A DNA stretch of 64,000 bases from Isoetes taiwanensis (taxonomy: Eukaryota > Streptophyta > Lycopodiopsida > Isoetales > Isoetaceae). A model generated the notes under the pieces. It was not told the origin of the DNA. It worked only from the letters and a program-made list of their open reading frames with translations, and ran no database searches. Positions 36,259 to 47,652 of this stretch are shown piece by piece. Location: NCBI GenBank assembly GCA_021234155.1, contig JAJEKV010000028.1, positions 16,124,469-16,188,468 of the forward strand, given 5' to 3'. The position numbers were made by a program, and so were the translations under genes. The stretch's first letter is position 1, and the number at the start of each line of letters is the position of its first letter.

Positions 36259-36429
36259 TATTGAGAAGTTTGAAAACTTTCTCAACTAGTGGTTTGTAAA
36301 ATTTATGAGGAAAACAAGTAACCCAATTCTATGTGTGTCATTTGTAATTCTATTCAAGCAATCAATTCAGAAATTTCTTTTATGGTGTGTGAGTCCCATT
36401 TTCAGTCCGAGTCCCAAAATTCAAGATTT

Positions 36430-36455
36430 GTCCCACTTTAATTAAATACGACTTA
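36430..36455. repeat. 26-nt motif identical (inverted) to 24637-24662
   Basis: This is an exact reverse complement of the motif near the LINE fragment at 24.6 kb. Here it sits between the DUF7869 relic and the LINE that starts near 37.0 kb. In both places it lies on the 5' side of a LINE and in the same orientation relative to it. Confidence 0.7.
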
Positions 36456-37019
36456 TGTTTATTCATTCTTCTCTATGTTTAGTGGTAACTCTTGACATCT
36501 TTGTTTATTAGATTCAAACGAAGATAACCATTATAATCTAGAGATTAAGCTATTACTTTAGCAAGGTATAATCATGCTTTTTCATTGTTGGCTCTCATTA
36601 TAATTACTTGACTTTTGGTTCCAGAATGCTTACAAACTAGATCAGGCTGTTGCGTAACCTAGAAGGTGTTAAAATATTTGTTTTTTTGTGTCCTGATTCA
36701 CATATAAATATACTAGACTCTTTTTTGCATTTCATGCAGCAGAAATGGCACCTCCAAACCCAAGCTCTAGGGTTGCTACTCTGAAGTGGACATCATTTAT
36801 CAGTAAGTTGCGCCACCCACCTTCTCTCCTGTTCCTTTGACCAATTTTCAAATAGATATAGCTGCCTATAATGCTACTATTCAATTTGTACAGATTGTTG
36901 AGCCCTTGATCCATTTTAGGCAGACATCAAAGACTGCACTTTCAGTTTTATCACCTCAAAAACGTTGCCCACTAAAATGTATTTGCTGCATACTTCAAAA
37001 ATATCTTTGTTTTGCAGGT

Positions 37020-39470
37020 TTTGTGATGGAGACCATTGTACATGCTTCTTTTTTCGTGCGGCTAAGAGGCGTCGCATGACGTCATTGCCGAATGGTTCGG
37101 TCCTAACAGAGCTAACTGAACTCAAGCAACATCTGCATAACCACTTCCAGACTTTTTCGCTGAGAAGCATCTACCCTTTCAATCAGAAATGCGAGATGCT
37201 ATTTTGTCTAGGATTTCCCCCAGCATCTCTGATGAGCAGCGCGAGTCAATAGAGGCGGCTATGACAGCTGATGATTTAGGTTCGGCAGTCTTTGACCTGA
37301 AAAGAGGCAAATGCCCAGGTTTGGATGGTTTGCCAATTGAGTTCTTCCAGGAGTATTGGGAATGCCTGGAGCTAGATGTGTATGATGCTTTCTGTGACTT
37401 TCGGCAGTCCGCTGCTTTGAATAGAATTCTAAACACAGGTGCCATATCACTCATCCCCAAGGTCAAGGATCCTCAGACTATTTCAGACTGGCGGCCCATC
37501 ACCTCATTGTCATCCGTATATAAGATCTTCGCCAAGGCTTTTGCAGAGCGGGTAAAGGACATCTTGGCAGAGTCCATCTCAACAACTCAGTCAGGTTTTC
37601 TTCAAAAACGGTGCATTCTGAACAATGTTGCTGCTGCTTACGAGGGAACTTATTGAGCACGTAAGAAAAACCTTCCAGTTGTGTACCTTAAGCTTGATTT
37701 TGCAAAGGCTTATGACAGTGTCAGCTGAGAATTCGTGCGTCGATGTATGCTAAGACTGGGATTTGGGGAACAATTCACATCAGATGTTATGAAGCTGCAT
37801 ATATCTGCTCGGGCGACTGTTATATTCCATGGTGAGCCGTCAGATGCCTTCTCACTCGGCCGTGGTATTCGCCAGGGATGCCCTTTAGCACCATTGCTTT
37901 TCACAATTGTTGCAGAGGCTTTGTCACAGTTATTCACCGTTGCAACCACAGAGGGACTTCTCCATGGTCTTGCAATGGAGGATGGCACACAAGAGGTTTG
38001 CAATCAATATGCAGACAACACGTTCCTCTTCCTAGTCGCTAATGCTGAGAATCTTGATGCTGCCAAAATGCTCTTAGATGCTTTTTCACTGGCTTCCGGT
38101 GTCCTTGTGGGGTGGCAGAAGTGTACAACTTTGTGGACATTGGATACTCCAGTTCCGGCGTGTGTTCATGATTATCCATGGAAATTACTTGCGCATGGAC
38201 AAGCCATCAAGTTGTTGGGGATTCCAGTTGGCATCCATGTTACTATGGGAGCTGCATGGGAGGAGATTATTAGGGGTTTGGAGAAGCACTTGTTCTGGTG
38301 GTCCACCGCAAAGTTGTCTCTTGCGGGTCACATTACAGTGGCCAAGTCAGTCCTTAGTAGTACCCATGTTTATATGGCATCCTTACTGCTAGCCCCACAT
38401 ATCAAAGTGTGTGAGCTCATTGCAATAGTTCGGAACTTTATTTGGGGGGTACTGAGGAAGGTGTTGTAGTTAAGTTGGCTTGGTGGAAGTGCATCCTTCC
38501 AAAATGGGCAGGTGGTCTAGGTATGATGGACTTCTTACTGCAGAGCAAAGTGCTTATTTCAAACTTCATTTGGAGACTCCTGAATGGTAAGGATGACTCT
38601 CCTCGTTCATCCCTTCTTAGACAAGCTCTTGGTCACTATATCCCTCTAGGCAAGAAGGCTGTCAAACCAGTCCTACCTTGGGCTTTATTTTAGACTCTGC
38701 AGCCTTTTCCAAGTGCTTCTCCATTTTTGCGTGGCTTGTTGACAGCATGGGAGGCGATCAGACATCTTTTCTGGCCATGCCCCTCTATCCACCCCCTATT
38801 GGAGACTCCATGGTGGTGGGCACCACTGCCTCCAGACCCCTCAGCACCTCCATTGGCAGCATCAGTTCATCCCCTTACACAGAGACATAGGTTCTTGCAG
38901 GTGTTGTCTCTATTTAAGCATGGTATGAAGCGGGTCGCCTACTGTCTCGGCCTGAACTTTAGGCAAAATTCTTGCTCTCTCGTTGGGATGTATCTCTATG
39001 GGAGAAGGTCGCAGAAAATTTGCCTCTTATAGTGCAAGTTGGTGTTGCTGAAAGGGTGCTATGGGATGTCATGAAAATATTCACAAAGGCAAGCACTTTG
39101 TCAGATCAGTATATCGCCTTCTTTTAGCACCACAGCCCCTCCAGTTGCCAGATGGGTGGCATCTACAGGTTCCACAGCCTACTTTATGTCGTACATGGCG
39201 ATGGCTTTGGAATAGGTTGGTCCACCCTAAAGTCTTTGTACTGTGGTGGCAGGTTATCCACAGGTGCCTGCGGAAGCTTAGGGCTATTTTTTCTTGTGAT
39301 GGTCATAGGTATTTACAACCTTTTATTCGTGAAGGCCACTTAGGAACAACTTACAAAAAGAAAGAGGAAATGGGTAAGAATGATGGTATTTTAGTCCATT
39401 TAATCTGGAACATTGATTCTGTATTCTTTTCTCTATTAGAATTGCAAATTAGAAGATGCTAGAAGGAAAG
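37020..39470 (+). mobile_element. Dead L1-type LINE (reverse transcriptase region)
   Basis: Plus-strand frames carry CTCFFFRAAKRRR, then SAVFDLKRGKCPGLDGLPIE, GAISLIPKVKDPQTISDWRP, and RT motif A LDFAKAYDSV (37693-37722). Motif B is RQGCPLAPLLFTIVAEALS and motif C is QYADN, where F/YADD is expected. Further on are the linker WWKCILPKWAGGLGM and a zf-RVT-like RLVHPKVFVLWWQVIHRCLR (about 39215-39280). In-frame TGA codons stand at 37654-37656 and 37726-37728, the second in place of the usual Trp. The second catalytic Asp of motif C is AAC (Asn, 38017-38019). The endonuclease domain is missing upstream and the 3' part is frameshifted. It is an inactive, 5'-truncated copy. Confidence 0.85.
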
Positions 39471-39479
39471 GTCGAAAGG

Positions 39480-40250
39480 TAAACTGTCTCGGGCGATAAG
39501 ATAGATCATACAAATCATGTTCTAGACTTTTTTTCTTATTGATTGTCCTCTTGTTTTGGCAGATACACTATTGTGATCTTCTGATGGATTGCTGAAAATG
39601 CCCATTATGCGTTTGAAGCGAATCTGCATGAAAAATAATATTGTTGAGAAAAACTTTACCTGAATGCGATGTATTTCTAGGAAAATACCCACATTTTGCC
39701 ATTCTGTAAGGGTGATCATCCCTAATTTTAGGTGTGGTCACTTGGGGAGAATCGGCCTAGCAAGTGGTACTCAAAACGTTTGAAGTTACCATCTAAAATT
39801 CTTAAAGTTCCCTTTATATTGGCATTTAATTGCATTTGTCCCTAAAGGTTGTAAGATTTGGATGTAAGATCTGGATTATTGATACACGCAATAATTTGAC
39901 TGCCATGTGTCTTCCAATGTTATTTTTCTTTAGAACTAGGGTGGTGCCATATCATCAATAAGCTAATATCTAGTTCCTTTATATTGGCATCTCAAATCTT
40001 AACACCTTTGTTTTCAAAGAGAGTATATTACCGATTTTCTCATCAAACAAAAGCCATTGGAATATTGGAAAAGCAAGTTTAAGGCGCCACATAGTAGAGA
40101 TGCATGGTGTCTTGGTTGTGTGGCAAACATATTGAAGAGCTTAGTTTCCACATATTGGATGCAAAGTCTGCTCTAATATGATGCAAAGAGAAGAAGAGGA
40201 GAAGGATAACTTTTTAACATTCACGATGGACTAGTTGGTTTATAGGAAAT
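39480..40250. other. Gene-free stretch
   Basis: AT-rich sequence with no supported gene or repeat. Confidence 0.5.
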
Positions 40251-40265
40251 ACACAAACACGAAAT

Positions 40266-40589
40266 ACACAAACAGGGGCATCGCTCTATATTGCCTCCAT
40301 TCGCACAGGTGCTCACCATCTTCGCATCGAGACGGGCAGGTGGATTGGGGAGCCCCGCCAGGACAGGCTCTGTCAGTGCTGTCAAACGGGTGCCATTGAG
40401 GATGAGTCTCACACTTTCCAGAGTTGCCCAGTGTTCAGTCAGATCCGGGCCAGATACGCTCCCTTAGTACGGCCGGACGTGCCCTTGCATTTGCTGATGA
40501 ACACACCGTCAGTACGTGCCCTGGGGTCATACATCCAGGAGGTACTGGACCTGCGAGGTCACATTTGCCCCCGCCTGGCTGTCCGCTGA
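40266..40589 (+). mobile_element. C-terminal end of a non-LTR retroelement protein
   Basis: A frame without ATG stays open for 107 codons to a TGA at 40587-40589. It reads YIASIRTGAHHLRIETGRW, then QDRLCQCCQTGAIEDESHTF and QSCPVFSQIRARY. The arrangement RTG-x-x-x-LR-x-E-x-GRW, then LC-x2-C, then ED-E-x-H-x-x-x-x-CP is the usual C-terminal Cys-His block of LINE-type reverse transcriptases. Its sequence differs from the zf-RVT of the two other LINE pieces in this window, so it is a separate family. The frame is clean, with no stop or shift, which suggests a younger insertion than its neighbour. The first codons come from an ACACAAACA repeat, so the 5' junction is near 40260. Confidence 0.65.
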
Positions 40590-41731
40590 CTAGGCACTAC
40601 GGGGGTGGTGCATGACTGTATATATTGGGATGTTTCTGCATTTTATATGATTAGCACAGTTTGTCAGCAGGCTGATTGCTGCCACGATTTTTCCCTCGAA
40701 AACCCTTCGGGGCAGGGGTTTTTTAATCCGGGCAGTAATCCGCTTGCTGCGTTTTTGTATTGGGTCCCATAGACCGATTGGTCTCCGTGGACGATAAAAG
40801 TACCTTCCTTCCTTCTATGGTCCCCCATTCATCTCATATTTGGTATGGTTATGGATGTTGCACACATTCCCTATGTGATTCACTTTCTTACACACAAGGA
40901 GCCGGGAAAGAGAAATGTTCGCGGCAGCCTTGGCCGCCACGATAAATTCCTTGTAGGAATAAGGGGAACTCTACGTTAATCTTATAGGAATAAGGGGTAT
41001 TCAGATAATAAACTCTGCCAACTTACTAAAGTGTGTGGATTGTTAACAGCCCCGAAAACTTGTACATGGTTTTGAACCATTGGATCAACCAAGGGTGTTT
41101 ACATTTCAAACTTGAAAACACAAAACATAGGATCCCTCCATATTCCTGATCAATGTGCATCATTCCATTTTGTTAGCTTTGCATTAACATGAATGTGCAT
41201 ACCAGCTTCAGCCCCGCTGGTAATACCTCATACTTCACTTTCCCGTAACTTTAAAACAGACATCAGTTAATTTAAGCTGAAGCCTCATGTTATGTACATT
41301 GGACACTAACCCCCATTGGGAGTTTACTTCCAAAAGAATAGTATCCACTCCATGTCTTTTCCTCTTCATTGACGAACCATCACTGCAGAATGTAGCTACA
41401 CAAGCAAAATGCAATCATTCAAAGACAAGATATGGATTCATATACACAGTAATATTGCAAAGAAAATAATTTCTGTAAGTTTTAGAAAGATCATCACCTG
41501 TCTTCGCTCATAGGTCATGCATCTGAACTGGGATGAATAACTTATTCTCTTAACTGCTAAGCCCTTGCTAATCCAAGGTGATGGCCATTCTTCAAGTTAG
41601 CCCATATATTAGTACAGTCATGTATATTAGCACAGAATTAAGACACAAAAGAGTACTTACCATGCAGAGGACACAATAGCATGCCTCAGCTGAGTCAAAT
41701 GTAGAGCCAAGAAAATAGAACCTGCTGACTA
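40590..41731. other. Retroelement 3' tail and gene 3' flank
   Basis: About 40590-40760 continues directly after the LINE stop codon. It includes a stem-like AACCCTTCGGGGCAGGGGTT and is probably its 3' untranslated end. The rest is AT-rich flank downstream of the PHD-BAH gene, where its 3' untranslated region must lie. I cannot place a poly(A) site. Confidence 0.45.
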
Positions 41732-44648
41732 TCAGGCACCTTCAGCGACCTTGCGAAATATACCTTTAGGAGCATCATAAAGCCACCTGCATATTGAAAC
41801 AAACTAATACTAATGCCATCTGTACTTCTCTCAACCAGCTTATATTGATATAAATAAACTTGTGAAGGTACCTGCAAATGTAGATGGGATGGAGATCTGT
41901 GATCTTCGACCCACTCTTTTGTAGCTTCACTCGTCTCTCCTTCTCCGTATAATATCTTTGAGGTGTTAGTACATGGCAAGGACCTTGGATGGAACCCACT
42001 AAATTGCTATCGGAATGATTTGACTCATAAACCTGGAAATTTATTTATCAGGTCAACAGCATATGCAGAAAAGGACAGTTAACCCTTCAAACTAGCATCT
42101 AAACTGTTTTTTTAATACATTAACCTGTTTTATATTTTTAGATCATAGACATCACCTCATCAGGTTCAGGTTGTGCAGGACGACCAGCCACTGATGGCAT
42201 ATCATTAGGATAATAGCACCAGTTCACTTTCACCCATTTTGCTCCTGTATCAACATCCTCCCATAGAACCTATAACACCCATAGACATCAATGTAAATAT
42301 TCATGGAGAGAACTAAGCAAATCAATAATATAAATAAAGAATAAGAAGACAGATTGCACTAAATAAAATAATAGCCAAATTATACTAGAAACCAAAACGA
42401 AAACTATATTGGTGATGGCCAAATTACAACAGAATTGTCATAATACACAGCAGTATCTCAAACTTATAATAAGCAAACATAATATAAGCCATGCCATTCG
42501 TATATTCTCTAACATGGCAAGCATGCTAACAAGTTGAAAAGGTTTATACAGGTGCAAAAAAGGTAAACCTTGACAGAACACATATGAAAGTCTTATTAAT
42601 AACCTCTACCTTAATCAACCTGATCTCATCTACATCCATAAATTTATACCTATAATTTGCAATATTTGCTACCAACACCCGTTTCAATGAGCTCTCTAAT
42701 GTAAATTGGGAACTAGCAAAATTTAAGCGCGAGTCCCATGTAGGAATGCAACTTGGAAATGAAATGCAGACATTGCATACCTTGCCGAGCACCCCTTGTA
42801 GAATGGAATTGAGAACCCAATAACGAACAAAGATTTTTGAACTTAAGTACACCACAGAAACAGAGGAACATAACAGTAAACGAACAATGGCCAACTTATA
42901 CCTGCAGTCTTGCAATATATGGAGGTATTTCAGGAGATTCTGGACGAAATAATGCACAATCATGCAGCTTATATGTATGCTCTCCAACATGACAGGAGCC
43001 ATAGTATGCCTTTCCATCTATAACTTGCAAGGCATCCCCAACCCACTTAACAGAGACAGGTGGCTGTCCCATATCATCCGGTTGATTTGTACCAGGCCCT
43101 TGTGGTTCATCCGTATAAACTAAGTTCTGCCCTGTCATGTTGTTGCCTATCTGAACTAGCCCCACGTTTGCACCAGATATCGCTTGAGCAAGCAGGCCTT
43201 CTGCAGACGGCATCAAAATTGGGGTGGTCATAACTCCCTGGTGCAAACCTTCTCTGCCAGAATCTTCCAATGCTCCATTACAATTTGCGTGACTACTGCC
43301 ATTTTCATTAAAATATGAGGCTTTTGATTCTTCTCCTTTACGAGCTGCGTCTAATGCATACTGACCAACCTCTGGTTGAGGAACAAATACTTCTACATGA
43401 TCTGGGACACTAGAAGGTGGTGCATCTCTGCTGCACACTTGACTTACAACCTGGCTTTCAACTGGAATGACTGCAGCAGGAGCGAGCAGTAATGAACCAT
43501 TAGATATAACATGATTCTGAGATATACCGGCATCATCTTCCACACCATGACCATCTGCTGGCCGGTTTTTGCTTGTAAAAATGCGCGAAGATCCTTTAAT
43601 GGGCCTGTATACAGGTGGTGGTTGCTGCCCCTTATTTTCCATCGCACACTTTGGACAAAACCAGTCATCTTTGGGAACACCTTTCAAATACAATGGCTGA
43701 ATGCATTTCACATGGGAAACCTTCTCACATCCATCACAAACAATAGCGGACCCTGTATCCTTTATAATAGTTTTGCATATCATACAAGGAAGTGGGGTGT
43801 TCATATATGACCTGTTAAGACTATTGGGTTCTATTGCAACTGAAGACGGAATAAGTTTTCTAATAAGTTTGACCAATTGCATATGTGTAAAGGATGATGC
43901 CTGCAAATCATTAGGGTCGTGTTCCATATTCATTCCCTCAAATTCAAGCAATCCATATGGTACGGCGCTTGAAACGTCATGAATAAGGTCAACATGTTCT
44001 TGTCCATTAGCAATGTGTGGATTCTCAGGTACTTCAGCATGCAAAGGTGATTTAACATCCTCTTCAGTAGTGACATCTGCATATAGAGACATATAAATCA
44101 CTAGCTTGAGCTGCTAAGAAATGAAATTTCTTCAAAACAATGGCGGCTAGAACTAACCTGCTAAAGTGGAAGCCAAAGTTGGGATCTCCTTTTCCTCAGG
44201 AAATGGCTCCTTAAGCTGAAAAATAAAAACCAGAAATTGAAGCTAATAAGCTTAAATCTTGGTTCCACATTTTCTAACAGTAAAACTGCAAGAACAAGTT
44301 GCAAATGTAACAGACCTCTTGGTCTCCATCAATCTGCGCAGAGTTAGCTAATGCTTCTCGCCTCTCAATTGCTCTTCTAAACCCCATATCAGAAATCAAC
44401 TTCTCTATCGATTCCTTCGACACCAAGCTTTTTGGGGACAGCCTCGAGATAAGACGAGCCAAATTACCCTGTGCTTGGAGCATAAGATCCATCTCCACAG
44501 GAGTGGGCAACCGACCACCTCGCATTTGCCCTAAACCTGCTAACACCAAAACAATCTCTGCCGTGGTTCCAAGAATACCATCTATCTTTCTCTTCTTCGC
44601 CAAATCATTACTTTCTTCGCCATTACTTTCCCTCTTAACGGCTGCCAT
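41732..44648 (-). CDS. PHD finger plus BAH domain chromatin protein
   Basis: Six minus-strand exons join in frame: 44648-44316, 44215-44158, 44076-42902, 42269-42156, 42032-41872 and 41786-41732 (stop at 41734-41732). All introns are GT-AG and the total is 631 codons. The N-terminus (residues 1-110) has a basic KKRK patch and a conserved-looking helical block (GGRLPTPVEMDLMLQAQGNL). Residues 228-274 are a complete C4HC3 PHD finger (C228, C231, C244, C247, H252, C255, C271, C274). Residues about 480-610 are a BAH domain (YKLHDCALFRPESPEIPPYI, then KWVKVNWCYYPNDM and YESNHSD). PHD fingers read histone H3 tails and BAH domains bind nucleosomes or modified histones, so a nuclear chromatin-reader role follows from family knowledge. 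It resembles plant PHD proteins annotated in the Arabidopsis At1g50620/At3g20280 group, but I am not certain of that link. The start was chosen as the first ATG of a frame open into the conserved block. This is the only intact gene in the window. Confidence 0.9.
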
Positions 44649-45187
44649 GGCAACTGAGCCTCTTCAGTCCAAAGAAGCGGAAAAACGCAGAGCAGTCAAA
44701 ATGAAATCTACCATTGAACTATTTGTTATTCCATTCGGATCAAATACGTGACAGATTCAGGGGCGAGGAAGATGGAACCGTGGAGGAAAAAGGGCAGAAA
44801 GATATTGGGCTTGTTTTGGGTTGCCGGAAAGGGCTAAGGTCGACGGAGATGGAAGCATTTAGAGCTATGGCGAACGAGAAAGGACTTCAAGGATGTGGGA
44901 TTTCAAAACGGAGATGCAAAGGCTTACTGCAGCGGCACTCTACTAGCCTTCACAAAAGAATAGCTGATAATGGAATTTCGTTTTCTCCGGCCAAAAAAAC
45001 ATAACTCCTTTTGTGATTGTTGAAAAAAGGGAAAAAAGCTTTAGTTGGAAACAAATTGGTGTATACCCGTATATCTATACTATACGATTTTGAGATGTAT
45101 AAATGTACTTTTGCTTGGTTTCTAGGTCAACCATAGTGGTGCAAAAGCTGCATGGTTGGATTTATGTTCTAGATGCAAAAGTCAGTG

Positions 45188-45252
45188 GTGACGTAAAATC
45201 CACGTGGGCTTCTTTCAGCTCCCGTATCCAATGAAATCATGGCACGTGCCAA
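45188..45252. promoter_or_regulatory. Cluster of ACGT-core elements upstream of the PHD-BAH gene
   Basis: Within 65 bases are TGACGTAA (about 45189), CCACGTGG (45200-45207, a G-box) and TGGCACGTGCCA (45240-45251, a 12-nt palindromic G-box). They lie 540-605 bases upstream of the ATG at 44648. G-boxes bind plant bZIP and bHLH factors. That these act on this gene is inference from position. Confidence 0.4.
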
Positions 45253-45259
45253 AAATTCA

Positions 45260-46300
45260 TTTCCGGGAATGTCACCCAAAATTGAGACGAAAGACAAAAC
45301 TTTTTACAGAATTTTTTCCAGAATGTCGACTAAGGGAACTTTTTTAGATCATATTTTTACACAGTTTTTAGCACGCCAACCCAACCAAGCCTACAACCTT
45401 TCCTGAAATTCTAGCCTATCCATGTAGCATGTCCACCTCATCAAAATACGAAGTGGCATTAATCTACACCATTAAATCCCCAATATTATAAATCGAAGGG
45501 TCAGCAAAATTAGAAAATAGCCAAGAAAATACAATGGAGATGGGAGAAAGCGCAACCCGAGGTCTTTCATAGCTTTCAAATTAGCAATGGCATGCAAAGG
45601 TAAGGCAGAAAGGTAAGCCTTGTAGGCGATAGTTTTCAAAACCAGCATTTCATCATTTTTTTTCCTAATGTTGGGGATGGCGCTCCGCTTCCGCCAATGA
45701 GCTAACAAGGAATAGACGATCCCGAAGATGGTGATGACGGTAGGTTGACCTCCTATAAATTTGGTATGGATCCGCAGGATCTTACTCAAGTCTCGCTTTC
45801 ATATATTTGAGCTTGGTAGAAGAAAAACAGAATGGTCGGTTTGCTTTTGACCTACTTTTTCAAAAAAGTATGCTGCTTCAGCTGAAAATTACATCCTGGC
45901 AACACAATACAAGGGTTCAAGAAACACCCAACAGATTGCTCGAATCTCACTAATGGTCTAATCGAGTTGTGCTAGATTTCGTTCAAATACTGCCATGCAT
46001 ACTAGCTAGTATATTTTACCTGCTTAGTAACGAGCGGCTTTGCTTCTAGGAAAAATACTACATGGATTGTTGTATAAGAGGGGTTGCAAAATCCAGAGGA
46101 AAGGTGGTTTTTTTTTAGTTCATTGTGTAGATTGTAGCTGTAAATATGTTCTTGGATTCAGTCATGATTTAACTGGTTGAATTGCGGGCTGTCCATTCTG
46201 GAGCAGACCTCGATTCTGCGATAGCTGCATGTATTGGATACTCTGCAAAGATAGTCACTAATTTTATACGGTGGCCTTTTATAGTGGACCATCGGGCAGC
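45260..46300. other. Gene-free stretch
   Basis: No gene supported. An open minus-strand frame at 45.5-45.8 kb has no recognised motif. Confidence 0.45.
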
Positions 46301-46301
46301 T

Positions 46302-47268
46302 GAAATTTGCTTAAGCGAATTTGTGAAATTCGCTTAAGCGAATTTCACAAGGGAATATTCTTTAAAGATCCAAGTTTTATGAAATTCGCTTAAGCGAATT
46401 TCAGAAGACGTCGCCGAAAAATTTTGTCAGGGTCTTGTCTAATTCCGTCAGAGCACGCCTGCATAGGTGGTTTTAAAAAAAAAACTGAAATTCGCTTAAG
46501 CGAATTTCAACCCAAAGTTTGTCCGTAGTTTGTCCACTGTATGGGGACATCTGGGTGCATCACAGTACCAATAAGTGGCCAGACTATGTATGCCACGAGC
46601 TGTTTGGGGGCCCAGACGCCTGACAGTCAGCCATATACCTCAATACTCCCTACGTGGCTTTCATAATCAGCGCCTAGACTAGCCTACCAACCATACTAGT
46701 ACAAAGGAAAAACCCTAATGACAACAATGCAAGTTATCTAATGGGGTCTGAGGGTACTTACCAGAAAGTGATGTATCCAATCAATCCCGGCTGTCCGCGG
46801 TCGACGTAATCCGGGAGCTCACTCTCATCCATCCCTATCGGGCGACTCTCCTGCCTAAGATCTCTGCCCCATCGGTCACCTGTCGCCATGTTGTAATGCC
46901 TGCACATTATGTATCGGGTCAGCAAAACATCGCTAACCAGAGTTACAACCGTTTGAACAGAAAATGGAAACATCATGCACCTGGTGATGCTACAAGGGTG
47001 GAAGGTGCTGAAGAAACGTGGAAGAACTGAAATTCGTTTGTAAGCAGGAAAGAACTTGAATTCGCTTACGCTGACTTGTGATAAGCGAATTTCCCTGGTC
47101 AAATCGAGCCCGTGCGCGCCAGGCCGCGTGTCGCCGCTCGCATGCGATCCGTGACGCCTCGGTCCACGCGTCGGTCCACTCGTGACGCCTCGGTCCGTGC
47201 CGGCAACAGTTTTCCGGCATGAAATTCGCTTAAGCGATTTTCAATGCCAAATTCGCTTATGCGAATTC
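46302..47268. repeat. Palindrome family 2 (seven sites)
   Basis: The core is GAAATTCGCTT followed by its reverse complement (22 nt). Copies: 46302-46323 (two mismatches), 46321-46350 (30 nt, perfect, extended to TTGTGAAATTCGCTT arms), 46380-46403 (24 nt, perfect), 46486-46509 (24 nt, perfect), 47058-47093 (two half-sites separated by ~13 nt), 47220-47243 (one mismatch) and 47249-47268 (centre TTAT). Intervening sequences are unrelated. The family is confined to about 1 kb and is unrelated in sequence to family 1. Confidence 0.95.
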
Positions 47269-47269
47269 G

Positions 47270-47652
47270 CCTGCGGCACGGCCCCCTTTCGGGAGCCAAA
47301 AAAGGCCGCAAATTTTATAGGTTCTTAGATTCAGATATGCGCGTCTTTACATTTTTATTCTACTTGGAATGTTTAGCAGGTAACTTCTGATATATTTGTA
47401 CTTCCTGTGATGGATATTTGATTTGTTTCCTATATTTGAATGTAAATAAAAATGCGACAAACAATTTATTGCAATGTATAAATACTGTAGGATTTGTGTT
47501 TTAATAGATTCTTTATGCTATTAAATGGTGGAAATGTATCATATTATGTTGCAAATGTAGGCCATGATAAACAGTGTCTGCGCTTTAATGTGTTGTTAGC
47601 GATCCTCTTGATGGTCTTGCAATGTTAATGTAACGACTCCATTCTCTTTCAG
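47270..47652. other. Gene-free stretch
   Basis: AT-rich sequence between the palindrome cluster and the dikinase remnant. It may be the intron preceding the exon that starts at 47653. Confidence 0.4.

Noticed and set aside
42544-43017. 157-codon minus-strand frame overlapping the end of PHD-BAH exon 3
   Set aside because: It is a shadow frame running from the exon into the intron. The correct frame splices at 42902.
44714-45004. 96-codon plus-strand frame upstream of the PHD-BAH start
   Set aside because: It lies in the divergent 5' flank of a real gene, has no motif and no partner exons.
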